DNA of 32,252 nucleotides from positions 1 to 32,252 of the forward strand of contig CALDYJ010000150.1 in assembly GCA_937941095.1 (NCBI GenBank), in the 5' to 3' direction. The first letter of the stretch is position 1. Each line of letters opens with the position of its first letter. This document shows positions 16,903-25,831 of the stretch, piece by piece. The translations under genes and the position numbers were made by a program. This stretch comes from an uncultured Saprospiraceae bacterium (lineage in GTDB: Bacteria > Bacteroidota > Bacteroidia > Chitinophagales > Saprospiraceae). The notes beneath the pieces were generated by a model, which saw only the letters and a list, made by a program, of their open reading frames with translations, searched no databases and was not told the DNA's origin.

Positions 16903-17154
16903 ATGAAAGCAACTAAGACCTGTCCAAAGTGCGGATCAAAAAGTGTTACATATAAAAAAGGAAGCAGCAATTCTTATTCAGGAAAGTTCCATTTAAGCAT
17001 ATGGAGATCTGCTAAATTAGAAAGGTATATTTGTTTGGATTGTGCATTTTTCGAAGAATACATCATAAAAGATAAATCATTCTTAAAATGGTCAGAAAAA
17101 CAAAAGAAAAACATCAAACCAAACTTAGATGACGACTTTGTCGATTTTGTTTAA
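16903..17154 (+). CDS. small zinc-ribbon protein (paralogue 3 of 3)
   Basis: An 83-aa protein starting two bases after the stop of paralogue 2. It keeps the KTCPKC opening (Cys7, Cys10) and a second pair (Cys44, Cys47) with a linker two residues shorter, and it has diverged most: the second knuckle is CLDCAFF instead of CxxCG. The acidic C-terminus (DDDFVDFV) is unique to it. Last gene of the mini-cluster. Confidence 0.75.
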   Translation: MKATKTCPKCGSKSVTYKKGSSNSYSGKFHLSIWRSAKLERYICLDCAFFEEYIIKDKSFLKWSEKQKKNIKPNLDDDFVDFV

Positions 17155-17204
17155 AATCAATAAATAAGCTTAATAATTATAAATTCAGTCCAAATTCTCA
17201 CTTT

Positions 17205-17238
17205 TTCCTCAAATAAGGTGATGAATTCCTCAAATAAG
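17205..17238 (+). promoter_or_regulatory. two 13-bp direct repeats with 21-bp period (candidate operator)
   Basis: TTCCTCAAATAAG occurs at 17205-17217 and again, identically, at 17226-17238, start-to-start 21 bp, i.e. two helical turns on the same DNA face. The second copy also forms an inverted repeat (TTCCTC/GAGGAA, 17226-17243). They lie 46 bp or more upstream of the TACCTTTG element at 17284, in the position expected of an activator binding upstream of RNA polymerase. A weak third copy may lie near 17269. The regulator is unknown. Confidence 0.5.
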
Positions 17239-17283
17239 AGGAAAATTTGGGATTTAATTTACTTCCTCTTCCCATAAATGATA

Positions 17284-17291
17284 TACCTTTG
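17284..17291 (+). promoter_or_regulatory. candidate -7 element for the Oar-like receptor
   Basis: TACCTTTG is an exact TAnnTTTG match 42 bp upstream of the start at 17333. No TTG box is present 17-23 bp upstream, which would fit a promoter needing an activator bound at the direct repeats. Confidence 0.5.
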
Positions 17292-17332
17292 CCCGCGTAT
17301 ATTTCACTCAACCATTATAAAAATCTGACAAA

Positions 17333-20300
17333 ATGAAAAAACTTATTCTTTTTAATTTTTTCATGGTGATTAGTCTTTTTGCTTTTGCACAAGGAGTTAC
17401 AACTTCTGCTATGCAAGGTCAAGTAACTGATCAAAATGGAGAATCATTAATTGGAGTTACAGTCACCGCTACACACACACCTACAGGTACCTTTTACGGG
17501 ACGGTAAGTGACAACGATGGCTATTACAGAATGGACAACATGAAAGTTGGTGGGCCTTACAAGGTTACCATTTCTTATGTTGGACAAGATGATGTTGTTT
17601 ACGACAACGTTTACTTAAGACTCGGTGAGCCGTACAAAAACAATGTTGCTATGGGCGAAGCTGCAGTTGCACTTGATGAAATCGTCGTTACTGCTAAAGC
17701 AGGTTCAGTAGGTAAAAATTCTGGAACAAGTACCCAAATTGGTACTGAAGACATTGAAAGCATGCCTACACTAAACAGAAACATTTCGGATTTCACTAGA
17801 TTAACGCCACAAGCGAGTAACCTAACTTCAGGAACTTCTTTTGGCGGGGTTAATAATCGTTACAATGCCATCTATGTAGATGGTGCTGTCAACAATGATG
17901 TTTTTGGTCTAGCTAGTTCAGGAACAAATGGAGGCCAAACAGGAATCGCTCCATTTAGTATTGACATCATTGATCAATTTCAGGTTGTGCTTTCTCCTTA
18001 CGATGTCACTTATGGTGGTTTTGCAGGAGGTGGGATTAATGCTGTTACAAAATCGGGAACTAATACATTTGGAGGAACTGCTTATTTTTTCACACAAAAT
18101 GAAAGCTTAGTAGGAAAGACAAATAATACATTAATTGAAAGATTAGGCAATGATGCAGAGCGAGAACAAGTTGCTGAATTTAATAAGCAGACATATGGTC
18201 TTTCTTTAGGCGGACCAATTGTTAAAGACAAAGTTTTCTTTTTTGCTAATGCAGAATTACAAAACGATGAAAGTCCTCTTCCTTTTAGTGTAGGAACTTA
18301 CACAGGAGTTAGTGAAAACAGAGCACAAGAATCTGATTTAAATGATTTAAGAAATCACTTAATCAATACTCATGGTTATGATCCAGGTACATTTGGTGAC
18401 ACTTCAGATGAGTTAGAAGGTCTTAAATTATTTGGAAAGATAGACGTTAACCTAAATAATGACCACAAATTAACGCTAAGACATCAGTACACGAAAGCAG
18501 AACAATTTAACAGAAACGGAGGATCTTCAAGTAGAATTAATTTTTCTAACAATGGTGTTTTCTTCCCGTCTGTGACAAATTCAACTGCCTTAGAATTGAA
18601 TTCAAACTTTAACAATAAGATGTCTAACAATTTGATCTTAGGCTATACTAATGTCGAAGATGATCGTGATCCATTAGGCGATCCATTTCCTTATGTAGTA
18701 ATCTTTGACGATGCTGGTGGGTCTATTAATTTTGGTTCTGAGCAGTTTTCTACAGCAAACTTCTTATCTCAAAAGATTTTCACTTTAACTGATAACTTCA
18801 AAATCTATAATGGTAAGCACACCTTTACAATAGGTACGCACAACGAATTTTATGACATTAGAAACGTATTCCTTGCTTGGAACTATGGTGAATATGAATT
18901 TGGTAGCGTAAGTGAATTCATTAATAATGATCCAGCTGTAGGTTATACTAGAGTATATTCATTACTTGATGATGTTGCTGGTGATGAAACTTCTGCTGCT
19001 GCTGAATTTAATGCTATGCAATTAGGCATCTATGGACAAGATGAGATCGCTATCAGTGATAAGTTAACCGTGACTGCAGGTTTGAGAATCGATGTACCTA
19101 TACTTACAACAGATCCAGGAGAAGCGCCAAGGTTTAATGATGAAGTATTGCCTAGATTATTAGCTGCTTATCCAGAATTTGGAGACAATGTTGAAGCTGG
19201 TGTAGCTCCAGATGGTCAGATCATGGTTAGCCCAAGAGTTGGGTTTAGCTATGCCATAAATAATACATCAGGCCTTAGAGGTGGTGTAGGAGTATTTACA
19301 AGTAGAATCCCTTTTGTATGGCCTGGTGCTATGTATAATACAAATGGTCTCACTTCTACTTTCTTAGGAGAATGGGGAATACCTGGTGATGTAATTTTCA
19401 GACCAGATGTACAAGATCAATACACTTTTGAAAATCCTACTACTCCTTCAGGAGATATGAACATTTTTACAAAAGATTTTAAATATCCACAAGTTTTAAA
19501 AGCAAACTTGGGATATGATACCCAACTTGGACAAGGTTGGAACACTTCTTTAGAGGCTTCTTTTACAAAGACTTTAAACAATGTTAGGTACACTAACTTG
19601 AATACTTCTACTAATATTGAAAACACAATGACTGGTAGTGGAGACAACAGACCTATTTTTGAAAGAAGTGAAATTGATGAAGATGATTTTGGAGCAGTTT
19701 ATTTAGCTTCTAATACAAGTGAAGGTTACACTTATAACTTAACAGCTTCAGTTAACAAAGAATTGGTTAAGGGACTAAACTTAACCTTCGCATATTCTTA
19801 TGGAGATTCTTATGCTTTATTTGAAGGAACATCTTCTCAAAACTCTTCACAATGGAGAGGTGCTGTAAACGTGAATGGTAGAAATGCTGCTGCATTTGGA
19901 AGATCAGATTATGCTTTAGGTTCTAAGGTTATTACTTCTTTAGATTACACTTTAGATTGGGCGAATAACTTATCTACGCAATTTTCTCTTTTTTACAATG
20001 GTCAAAGTGGATTGCCATTTTCATATGTAATAGGTGGTGACCGTGATGCTAGAAACTTCAACAATGAAAGAGGTAGTACTTCAAGATGGAGATCACTTGT
20101 ATATGTACCAAGTGATGCCAATGACATCAATTTAATAGATTACGAAGATGGTACAACTACAGTAACTGCTGCTCAACAATGGAGTAACTTAGATGCTTTT
20201 ATTTCTGATGATCCACATCTTTCTGATAGAAGAGGAGATTATGCTGAAAAGAATGCAGGTAGAGCTCCTTGGGTTAATTTTATTGACTTAGCAGTTAAGC

Positions 20301-20581
20301 AAGATTTTAAATTGAATGCTGGAAACAACGTTCATAAATTTCAACTATCTTTTGACATCTTCAATCTTGCTAATTTGATAAACTCTAATTGGGGAGTTAT
20401 GTATGACATCCCAGGAGATTTTAACAACTATGAGTTATTAAACTTTGAAGGATTTGCTGCTGATGGAACTACACCTCAGTACACTTACAGAAGAGATCAA
20501 TTAGGCGAAGAAACTTATGACATCAATGATTTTCCATCAAGATGGAGAGCTAGAGTTGGAATAAGATATATATTCAACTAA
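17333..20581 (+). CDS. Oar-like TonB-dependent receptor
   Basis: Outer-membrane protein of 1082 aa. Signal peptide (about 1-19, ending FAFAQ), CarboxypepD_reg-like domain (about 26-110, GQVTDQNGESLIGVTVTA), a linker with DEIVVTA preceding the plug (about 120-240; NRYNAIYVDGAVNNDVFG and GGGINAVTKSGTN), and a long barrel to the C-terminal RARVGIRYIFN. Size, plug wording and absence of a SusD partner match the Oar family of receptors rather than SusC. Substrate unknown; Myxococcus Oar has been linked to protein/signal export and development. It is preceded by phased direct repeats and followed by a strong terminator, so it is probably a regulated single-gene unit. Confidence 0.93.
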   Translation: MKKLILFNFFMVISLFAFAQGVTTSAMQGQVTDQNGESLIGVTVTATHTPTGTFYGTVSDNDGYYRMDNMKVGGPYKVTISYVGQDDVVYDNVYLRLGEPYKNNVAMGEAAVALDEIVVTAKAGSVGKNSGTSTQIGTEDIESMPTLNRNISDFTRLTPQASNLTSGTSFGGVNNRYNAIYVDGAVNNDVFGLASSGTNGGQTGIAPFSIDIIDQFQVVLSPYDVTYGGFAGGGINAVTKSGTNTFGGTAYFFTQNESLVGKTNNTLIERLGNDAEREQVAEFNKQTYGLSLGGPIVKDKVFFFANAELQNDESPLPFSVGTYTGVSENRAQESDLNDLRNHLINTHGYDPGTFGDTSDELEGLKLFGKIDVNLNNDHKLTLRHQYTKAEQFNRNGGSSSRINFSNNGVFFPSVTNSTALELNSNFNNKMSNNLILGYTNVEDDRDPLGDPFPYVVIFDDAGGSINFGSEQFSTANFLSQKIFTLTDNFKIYNGKHTFTIGTHNEFYDIRNVFLAWNYGEYEFGSVSEFINNDPAVGYTRVYSLLDDVAGDETSAAAEFNAMQLGIYGQDEIAISDKLTVTAGLRIDVPILTTDPGEAPRFNDEVLPRLLAAYPEFGDNVEAGVAPDGQIMVSPRVGFSYAINNTSGLRGGVGVFTSRIPFVWPGAMYNTNGLTSTFLGEWGIPGDVIFRPDVQDQYTFENPTTPSGDMNIFTKDFKYPQVLKANLGYDTQLGQGWNTSLEASFTKTLNNVRYTNLNTSTNIENTMTGSGDNRPIFERSEIDEDDFGAVYLASNTSEGYTYNLTASVNKELVKGLNLTFAYSYGDSYALFEGTSSQNSSQWRGAVNVNGRNAAAFGRSDYALGSKVITSLDYTLDWANNLSTQFSLFYNGQSGLPFSYVIGGDRDARNFNNERGSTSRWRSLVYVPSDANDINLIDYEDGTTTVTAAQQWSNLDAFISDDPHLSDRRGDYAEKNAGRAPWVNFIDLAVKQDFKLNAGNNVHKFQLSFDIFNLANLINSNWGVMYDIPGDFNNYELLNFEGFAADGTTPQYTYRRDQLGEETYDINDFPSRWRARVGIRYIFN

Positions 20582-20611
20582 GAATTATTCTTTTTAAAAA
20601 GGAATTAAATA

Positions 20612-20650
20612 AAAAAGTGGAAGAGAGCATATAGCTTTCTTTCACTTTTT
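20612..20650 (+). terminator. rho-independent terminator of the Oar-like receptor gene
   Basis: A 17-bp stem (20612-20628 paired with 20634-20650, two G-U wobbles when read on the plus strand, 5-base loop) lies 31 bp after the stop and is followed by CTTTTT. The wobbles are G-U in plus-strand RNA, supporting this direction. Confidence 0.85.
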
Positions 20651-20702
20651 CTTTTTAATTTACACCTATTGATAACTTGACAATATTTACAAATAATTTT
20701 AG

Positions 20703-21356
20703 ATGAAATCTTTATATTATTTATTTCTGCTTTACTTAGTTTTCTCTTGTTCCAAACCACAAAATTTTCCAATTGAATTTCATGGCCAAATAAAAAGCAT
20801 TGAAGAAACGACACATCTTTCCATTGAAGAAAATAAAATCCCCGTAAAAAAGTCTATTATAAGAAAAAAAACTTATTCTTTTGGTTCAACTGGCTTGATA
20901 GAAAATATTTACACCTTCGATAGAAATGGGAAAAAAACTGCACACTCCTTTGTTAAAGCTTATCACAAGGATGGCCAAGTAAGTAACTTACAAACATTGA
21001 ATGAGAAGAATGAGTTGATACAAGACCAAAAAAATGTTTTTGATAAAAATAATTACATCGTCAATGAAATTCATGAAGGAAAAGAAAATAAGCAAATAGA
21101 CTATGTCAATGAAAATGGTAGAAGAACAAGTGGTGTTTTAAAGAACAGTAGAAACATAGAATTTAGGCATTTTTATTATACCTACAATGAAAATGGCCAC
21201 CCAACTCAAATCGACCATCACTTACCCAGTGGTAAAAAGACTAGTGTAGAAAATTATGAGTACGAATATGATGACCAAAAGAATTGGACCTCGAAAAGTA
21301 TTTATATAGGCGGTACTTTAAAAGAAATAATAGAACGAAAAATTACGTATCATTAG
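20703..21356 (+). CDS. small lipoprotein with YD-like repeats
   Basis: Protein of 217 aa with a lipoprotein signal (LVFSC, Cys16). The mature part consists of short beta-hairpin-like segments of the type xYxxNGxxx (YTFDRNGKKT, AYHKDGQVSN, YVNENGRRT, YTYNENGHPT, YEYDDQKNWTS), resembling loose YD-repeat or antitoxin-like MORN-style lipoproteins of Bacteroidota. No catalytic motif. Function unknown. TspO starts 20 bp after the stop in the same direction, so the two may be co-transcribed. Confidence 0.65.
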   Translation: MKSLYYLFLLYLVFSCSKPQNFPIEFHGQIKSIEETTHLSIEENKIPVKKSIIRKKTYSFGSTGLIENIYTFDRNGKKTAHSFVKAYHKDGQVSNLQTLNEKNELIQDQKNVFDKNNYIVNEIHEGKENKQIDYVNENGRRTSGVLKNSRNIEFRHFYYTYNENGHPTQIDHHLPSGKKTSVENYEYEYDDQKNWTSKSIYIGGTLKEIIERKITYH

Positions 21357-21376
21357 AAGCTGGTTAAAATATCATT

Positions 21377-21850
21377 ATGAAAAATTTTTGGGTACGCTTA
21401 TTAGGTTTTTTAATTTTAAATTTTGGTGCTTTAGCACTAGGGCGTTTTTTAATGGGAGAAGGAGCAATGGGCGATTGGTATCAAAACCTTCAAAGGGCCC
21501 CTTGGGAACCAGCAGGCTGGGTATTTGGTGCCGCATGGACATTTATCATGATCTGCTTTTCTATCTTTATGGCACAAGTTTGGAGAAAAGAAAAAGCTAA
21601 TGCAGGCAAATTATTAGGTATTTACGCAGTACAATTAGTCTTTAATATTTTATGGAATCCGATATTCTTCAAATGGCATTTACCCCTTATTGCTTTAGTT
21701 GTCATTACTACCCTTCTCTTTATAGTCTTTCTACTTTTTAAAGAAGGTAAAAAATTTGAATCAAAACCATTTAATTTATTGCTGCTTCCTTATTTAATTT
21801 GGTTGTGCATTGCTATTTCTTTAAATGCCTATGTCGTAGCCTATTACTAG
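21377..21850 (+). CDS. tspO: TspO/MBR-family membrane protein
   Basis: A 157-aa protein with five predicted membrane helices (about 5-27, 46-68, 79-97, 103-121, 133-155). Family landmarks: WYQNLQRAPWEPAGWVFG (34-51), the FNILWNPIFF helix (89-98) and a terminal LPYLIWLCIAISLNAYV. TspO (tryptophan-rich sensory protein, homologue of the mitochondrial translocator protein) binds porphyrins and sterol-like ligands and is tied to tetrapyrrole or oxidative stress responses in other bacteria. Complete and normal in length. It converges on the symporter gene with a 17-bp gap and no clear terminator. Confidence 0.92.
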   Translation: MKNFWVRLLGFLILNFGALALGRFLMGEGAMGDWYQNLQRAPWEPAGWVFGAAWTFIMICFSIFMAQVWRKEKANAGKLLGIYAVQLVFNILWNPIFFKWHLPLIALVVITTLLFIVFLLFKEGKKFESKPFNLLLLPYLIWLCIAISLNAYVVAYY

Positions 21851-21867
21851 TTGGAACTTGCTAAAAT

Positions 21868-23637
21868 CTATTTCCACATTCTAACTAATGAAAATAAACT
21901 AAACATCCCAAGCACCATACAAATGGCAAAGAATTGATAAGATCCATATAAAAAGTAACCTGTACCAAATAAGAAACTGTAGACCATTATGCACCCAAGA
22001 AACATCTGCATAATTTCTTGTGCTAAAGAGGTGCTTTTTTCGATCTTCAAATTTGCTTCTTTTAAGATGGGTTTCCAGCCTAAAGCGTGAGGTTGAATGG
22101 TTTCATAAAAATTAATCAATGTTTTCTTATTCGTTGGCCTTGTCATAAATGTAGCAACAATCCATGCTATGCTGGTAATAAAAACTCCAATACACATTCT
22201 CTCCCATGGCTCTAATCCTGGAGTCTCACCAGGAGAAAATTGTGCTAAATAAATAAGCTCAAAATACAAGGCAACTGCAAATGATACAACCATAGCTACA
22301 ATTTCGCTATAGGCATTAATTCTCCACCAGAACCAACGCAATAAAAACAACAATCCTGTACCTGCACCAATTTGTAATAAAATGTTGAAGGCTTGCATGG
22401 CATTTGTTAAATACAAAGCTAAGATTGCTGAAAGAATCATCAAGACTAAAGTCGAAATCCTTCCTACCAAAACTTGAGTTTTTTGATCTGCTTTTTGATC
22501 AATAAATCTATTGTAGAAGTCATTGACAATGTAAGAGGAGCCCCAGTTTAAGTGTGTGCTAATTGTAGACATCAAAGCTGCAATTAATGCAGCAATCACA
22601 AGTCCTAAAAGGCCTTTAGGCAATAAAGTAAGCATGGCAGGAAATGCTAAATCATCTGCAAGAATATCATTGCTAATATCTGGAAAACTTCCTTTAATGT
22701 CACTTAAGTTTGGAAACATAATCAGTGAAGCCAATGCAATAAGAATCCATGGCCATGGTCTCAATGCATAATGTGCAGCATTAAAAAACAGTGTAGCTTT
22801 TACAGCATCCTTTTCAGTTTTGGTTGATAACATTCTTTGAGCAACATAACCTCCCCCGCCGGGCTCTGCACCCGGATACCAAGCTGACCACCATTGTACT
22901 GCAATGGGGATGAAAAACAGCGGTATTGCGATGTTCATGTCCGTAAAGTCAGGAATAAAATTGATCTTATCCGACACATTCGGATGTTGAATTAGTTGCT
23001 GCACTGAACCAATCTCAGGGAGATTGATGATGTATGCGGCTGCAGCTATCATACCAATCATACTAAGGATAAATTGAAAAAAGTCTGTAAGAATAACACC
23101 TCTTAAGCCTCCCATTGATGAATAAACCACTGTAACAATAGAAACCAATAAAACCGTTTGTATGGGGCTTATGCCCAGCATAATGCCTGCAATTTTAATT
23201 CCTGCAAGCAGTACACTTGCCATGATCATCACGTTAAAAAACACCCCTAAATAAATGGACCGAAAACCTCTTAAAAAAGTAGCTTCTTTGCCACTGTATC
23301 TGAGCTCATAAAACTCTAAATCAGTGTTGATTCCTGACCTTCTCCAAAGCTTCGCATAGATGAATACAGTCGCCATTCCTGTTAATAAAAAGGCCCACCA
23401 AACCCAGTTGCCTGCTACCCCATTTTTTCTCACAATGTCTGTTACTAAATTAGGTGTATCCGCAGAAAAAGTGGTTGCTACCATGGAGACACCTAGCAAC
23501 CACCAAGGCATATCTCTACCAGATAAAAAGAAGTCTTTGGTACTTTTACCTGCTTTCTTTGATGCATAAAGCCCTATCAAAAGGGTAATGGCAAAAAAAG
23601 CAACAATGATTCCCCAATCTAGATTTGATAAATTCAA
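21868..23637 (-). CDS. sodium:solute symporter (SSS) family transporter
   Basis: A 589-aa inner-membrane protein with about 13-14 helices starting at residue 8. SSS-family landmarks: FFLSGRDMPWWLLGVSM (37-52), SADTPNLVTDIVRKNG (58-73), and the GGLRGVILTDFFQF signature (176-189), plus an MSTISTHLNWGSSYIVND helix typical of the Na-binding region. Members move sugars, amino acids, organic acids or vitamins with sodium; the sequence alone does not name the substrate. No sugar or sialic-acid catabolic genes adjoin it. It appears monocistronic. Confidence 0.9.
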   Translation of the reverse strand: MNLSNLDWGIIVAFFAITLLIGLYASKKAGKSTKDFFLSGRDMPWWLLGVSMVATTFSADTPNLVTDIVRKNGVAGNWVWWAFLLTGMATVFIYAKLWRRSGINTDLEFYELRYSGKEATFLRGFRSIYLGVFFNVMIMASVLLAGIKIAGIMLGISPIQTVLLVSIVTVVYSSMGGLRGVILTDFFQFILSMIGMIAAAAYIINLPEIGSVQQLIQHPNVSDKINFIPDFTDMNIAIPLFFIPIAVQWWSAWYPGAEPGGGGYVAQRMLSTKTEKDAVKATLFFNAAHYALRPWPWILIALASLIMFPNLSDIKGSFPDISNDILADDLAFPAMLTLLPKGLLGLVIAALIAALMSTISTHLNWGSSYIVNDFYNRFIDQKADQKTQVLVGRISTLVLMILSAILALYLTNAMQAFNILLQIGAGTGLLFLLRWFWWRINAYSEIVAMVVSFAVALYFELIYLAQFSPGETPGLEPWERMCIGVFITSIAWIVATFMTRPTNKKTLINFYETIQPHALGWKPILKEANLKIEKSTSLAQEIMQMFLGCIMVYSFLFGTGYFLYGSYQFFAICMVLGMFSLFSLVRMWK

Positions 23638-23870
23638 TGTAAAAAAATTTGGTTTTGAAATTTGAACTTGAATTGCGAATCAAATATGGTTAAATAAATT
23701 TTGAGTCAATACAATTTGTTAATAATATTAATTAAAAAAATAAAAATCTCTAATTCTTTTCTTTTTGAAAACATTATTAAATCGGTTCATAATTTGAAAA
23801 TTCGTAGCTTTAAAAAGTCCAAATGGTTGATGGTTGAAAAAACAAAAAATTAAATTAAATCTCATTGAGA

Positions 23871-24650
23871 ATGAATTCAAATATTATTAAAATAAACCAA
23901 AACATTTTCAGGCTAAAAAACGAGATCCACTTCATTTCAGAAAAAGAACTAATTTCAAAGCCAAATCCTGAAAAGTGGTCAAAGAAAGAAATTCTTGGAC
24001 ACTTGATAGATTCTGCTCGCTATAATTTGCAAAGGTTTAATGAAATTTTAATTAGTGATGGAATTTATAAAATTCAATCCTATCAACAAGCTCCACTTGT
24101 AAGGGTAAACAACTACCAAAACACAGATCTCGAAGAACTGATAACTTTTTGGCAATTGTTGAATAAACAGATTTGCAAATGCATTAAGCAACTTACCAAT
24201 GATCAATTATCCATTAAAATCGATGCTTACGGTGAAATCAAAGATATGGCCTGGTTGATTGAAGATTATGTTGTGCATTTAGAACATCATCTTAATCAAA
24301 TTCTCGCAGAAATTTCTGTTGATCGTAAAATTGTTGTCCCAACACTAATTAGTCATAAAAAAGCTCAGAAAGCTCTTCAAAATGTCCCCTCTGAATTTCT
24401 AAAATTTATGGAATTTGGTGAATTGGAAATTGAATATTACAAACCAAATAAAATTGATAAACAAACACCGCATGACAGAGATGAACTTTACATTGTCTCA
24501 AAAGGAAGCGGCGAATTTATCATGGAAGAACAAAAATTTGAAGTAACAGCCAATGATTTACTTTTTGTAAAAGCTCATGATAAGCATCGTTTTGTAAATT
24601 TTAGTGCCGATTTTGAAACCTGGGTGATTTTTTATGGAATAGTTAGGTAA
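23871..24650 (+). CDS. DinB-domain/cupin-domain fusion protein
   Basis: Counting from the ATG at 23871 the protein is 259 aa; a TTG six bases upstream in frame is a less likely start. Residues 1-150 form a DinB four-helix bundle with the family's metal-binding triad, His44 (GHLIDSARYNLQRF), His136 and His140 (DYVVHLEHHLNQ). Residues 185-259 are a cupin barrel with motif 1 around His201/Glu205 (PHDRDELYIVSKGSGEF) and motif 2 around His239 (KAHDKHRFVNF). DinB proteins are often thiol-dependent metalloenzymes; cupins often bind metals or small ligands. No signal peptide, so cytoplasmic. The fusion of these two folds suggests a small-molecule stress or detoxification role, unproven. A clear terminator follows. 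Confidence 0.82.
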   Translation: MNSNIIKINQNIFRLKNEIHFISEKELISKPNPEKWSKKEILGHLIDSARYNLQRFNEILISDGIYKIQSYQQAPLVRVNNYQNTDLEELITFWQLLNKQICKCIKQLTNDQLSIKIDAYGEIKDMAWLIEDYVVHLEHHLNQILAEISVDRKIVVPTLISHKKAQKALQNVPSEFLKFMEFGELEIEYYKPNKIDKQTPHDRDELYIVSKGSGEFIMEEQKFEVTANDLLFVKAHDKHRFVNFSADFETWVIFYGIVR

Positions 24651-24666
24651 GTTTAGATCATGACAT

Positions 24667-24707
24667 AAAAAAGCTCTATTTGCTTCAAGAACAAATAGAG
24701 CTTTTTT
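24667..24707. terminator. rho-independent terminator after the DinB-cupin gene
   Basis: Perfect 16-bp stem (24667-24682 paired with 24692-24707, 9-base loop) with A-tract and T-tract flanks, 16 bp past the stop at 24650. Confidence 0.88.
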
Positions 24708-25038
24708 GTGCTCGTAAAACTAGACGCTCATTTGGTTTGGTTCAGGTTCTCGCCCTTGAGTAAAAGGCAAAAACGCAAAGGAGATTGAAAAAGCATGAAG
24801 CCCCACTGAAAGTTATAGTACTAAACTTAGTTCTAAATTACTTTCACTTGCTATTTGGTTTTGGTGTTTTACAGGATCTCTTTTGATTCCTATTGTTTTC
24901 AATTGCTTTGTATACTTCAAATATGGCCCTGTTTCTGGGCTTTTCAAATAATGTTCGATGAATCTGGATGAATTATCGACGATTTCAAAACTTTTAATTC
25001 TTTTTGTATTTTGAAATTGATTTTAAACTCAATTTACA
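24708..25038. other. intergenic stretch with no recognisable feature
   Basis: About 330 bp between the terminator and the YdeI-like gene. No frame gives a credible protein, no exact TAnnTTTG element was found close to the downstream start, and there is no tRNA-like structure. It may contain the promoter of the downstream gene in a divergent form. Confidence 0.5.
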
Positions 25039-25644
25039 ATGGCAAGTAAAGAAAAAACCGTTGAAGCTTATCTCGATAATGCTGGAGAATGGAAAAATGC
25101 ATTAAAACATTTGCGGAAAGCAGCCTTATCGTTCGATCTTGATGAAGCTATAAAATGGCAATATCCAGTTTACAGTTTGAATGGTAAAAACGTCATAGGA
25201 TTAGCAGCTTTTAAAAATCACTTCGGCATTTGGTTTTTTCAAGGTGCTCTACTAAAAGATAAAAACAAGAAATTAATCAATGCTCAACCTGGTAAAACAA
25301 AAGCCATGTTGCAATGGAGGTTTGAATCTGAAACAGAAATGAAAAAAGACTTAAAGCTCATCAAAGAATACATGAAAGAAAGTATTGCCAATACTAAAGC
25401 AGGAAAAGAAATAAAAAAAGCTAAGCCGCTAAGTAAAAAGGTTATTATTCCTAAAGAATTACAAGCACTCTTAAATAAATCCAAAAAAGTGCAAGCGGCC
25501 TTCGACAAATTCACCCCTTCTAAACAAAGAGAATACTGTGAATACATCGCAGAAGCAAAAAGAGCGGCAACGAAAGTCAAAAGGTTGGAAAAGATTAAAC
25601 CTATGATTTTGGATGGAATAGGCTTAAATGATAAATATAAATAG
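25039..25644 (+). CDS. YdeI/OmdA-family protein with DUF1801 domain
   Basis: Protein of 201 aa, cytoplasmic. N-terminal DUF1801-type fold (about 8-115): LRKAALSFDLDEAIKWQYPVYS, then NVIGLAAFKNHFGIWFFQGALL. The C-terminal OmdA (bacteriocin-protection/YdeI) helical domain (about 130-195): PKELQALLNKSKKVQAAFDKFTPSKQREYCEYIAEAKRAATK. This two-part arrangement is widespread. Members have been linked to resistance to cationic peptides, but the molecular role is unclear. The Lys-rich linker (about 118-135) is normal for the family. Stand-alone gene. Confidence 0.88.
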   Translation: MASKEKTVEAYLDNAGEWKNALKHLRKAALSFDLDEAIKWQYPVYSLNGKNVIGLAAFKNHFGIWFFQGALLKDKNKKLINAQPGKTKAMLQWRFESETEMKKDLKLIKEYMKESIANTKAGKEIKKAKPLSKKVIIPKELQALLNKSKKVQAAFDKFTPSKQREYCEYIAEAKRAATKVKRLEKIKPMILDGIGLNDKYK

Positions 25645-25831
25645 GCTGGTTGGAGCTCTTGAAAAAGTCGTTAAAAAGAATCTGTCACATCTTCCAACAT
25701 ATTTGATATTATTTTGCAGTCGCTTTGCATAAATTGATCATCTAACAACACTTTTTTTCTTTGGTTTCACCTTTTTTCGTTAGTTTAATAGCTCAATAAG
25801 CTCAAAATAATTCATCAATTAATTTTTGTGA

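Noticed and set aside
13571..17154. Polysaccharide-utilisation locus around the GH113-like gene
   Set aside because: No SusC/SusD pair, sugar transporter or further glycosidase is adjacent; neighbours are a DUF2911 protein and zinc-ribbon genes.
20605..20814. Minus-strand open frame of 69 codons
   Set aside because: It overlaps the strong terminator of the Oar-like gene and the start of a lipoprotein gene with a proper signal peptide; its translation has no recognisable features.
23865..23870. TTG start for the DinB-cupin gene
   Set aside because: An ATG two codons downstream (23871) is the more usual start and loses no part of the DinB fold.
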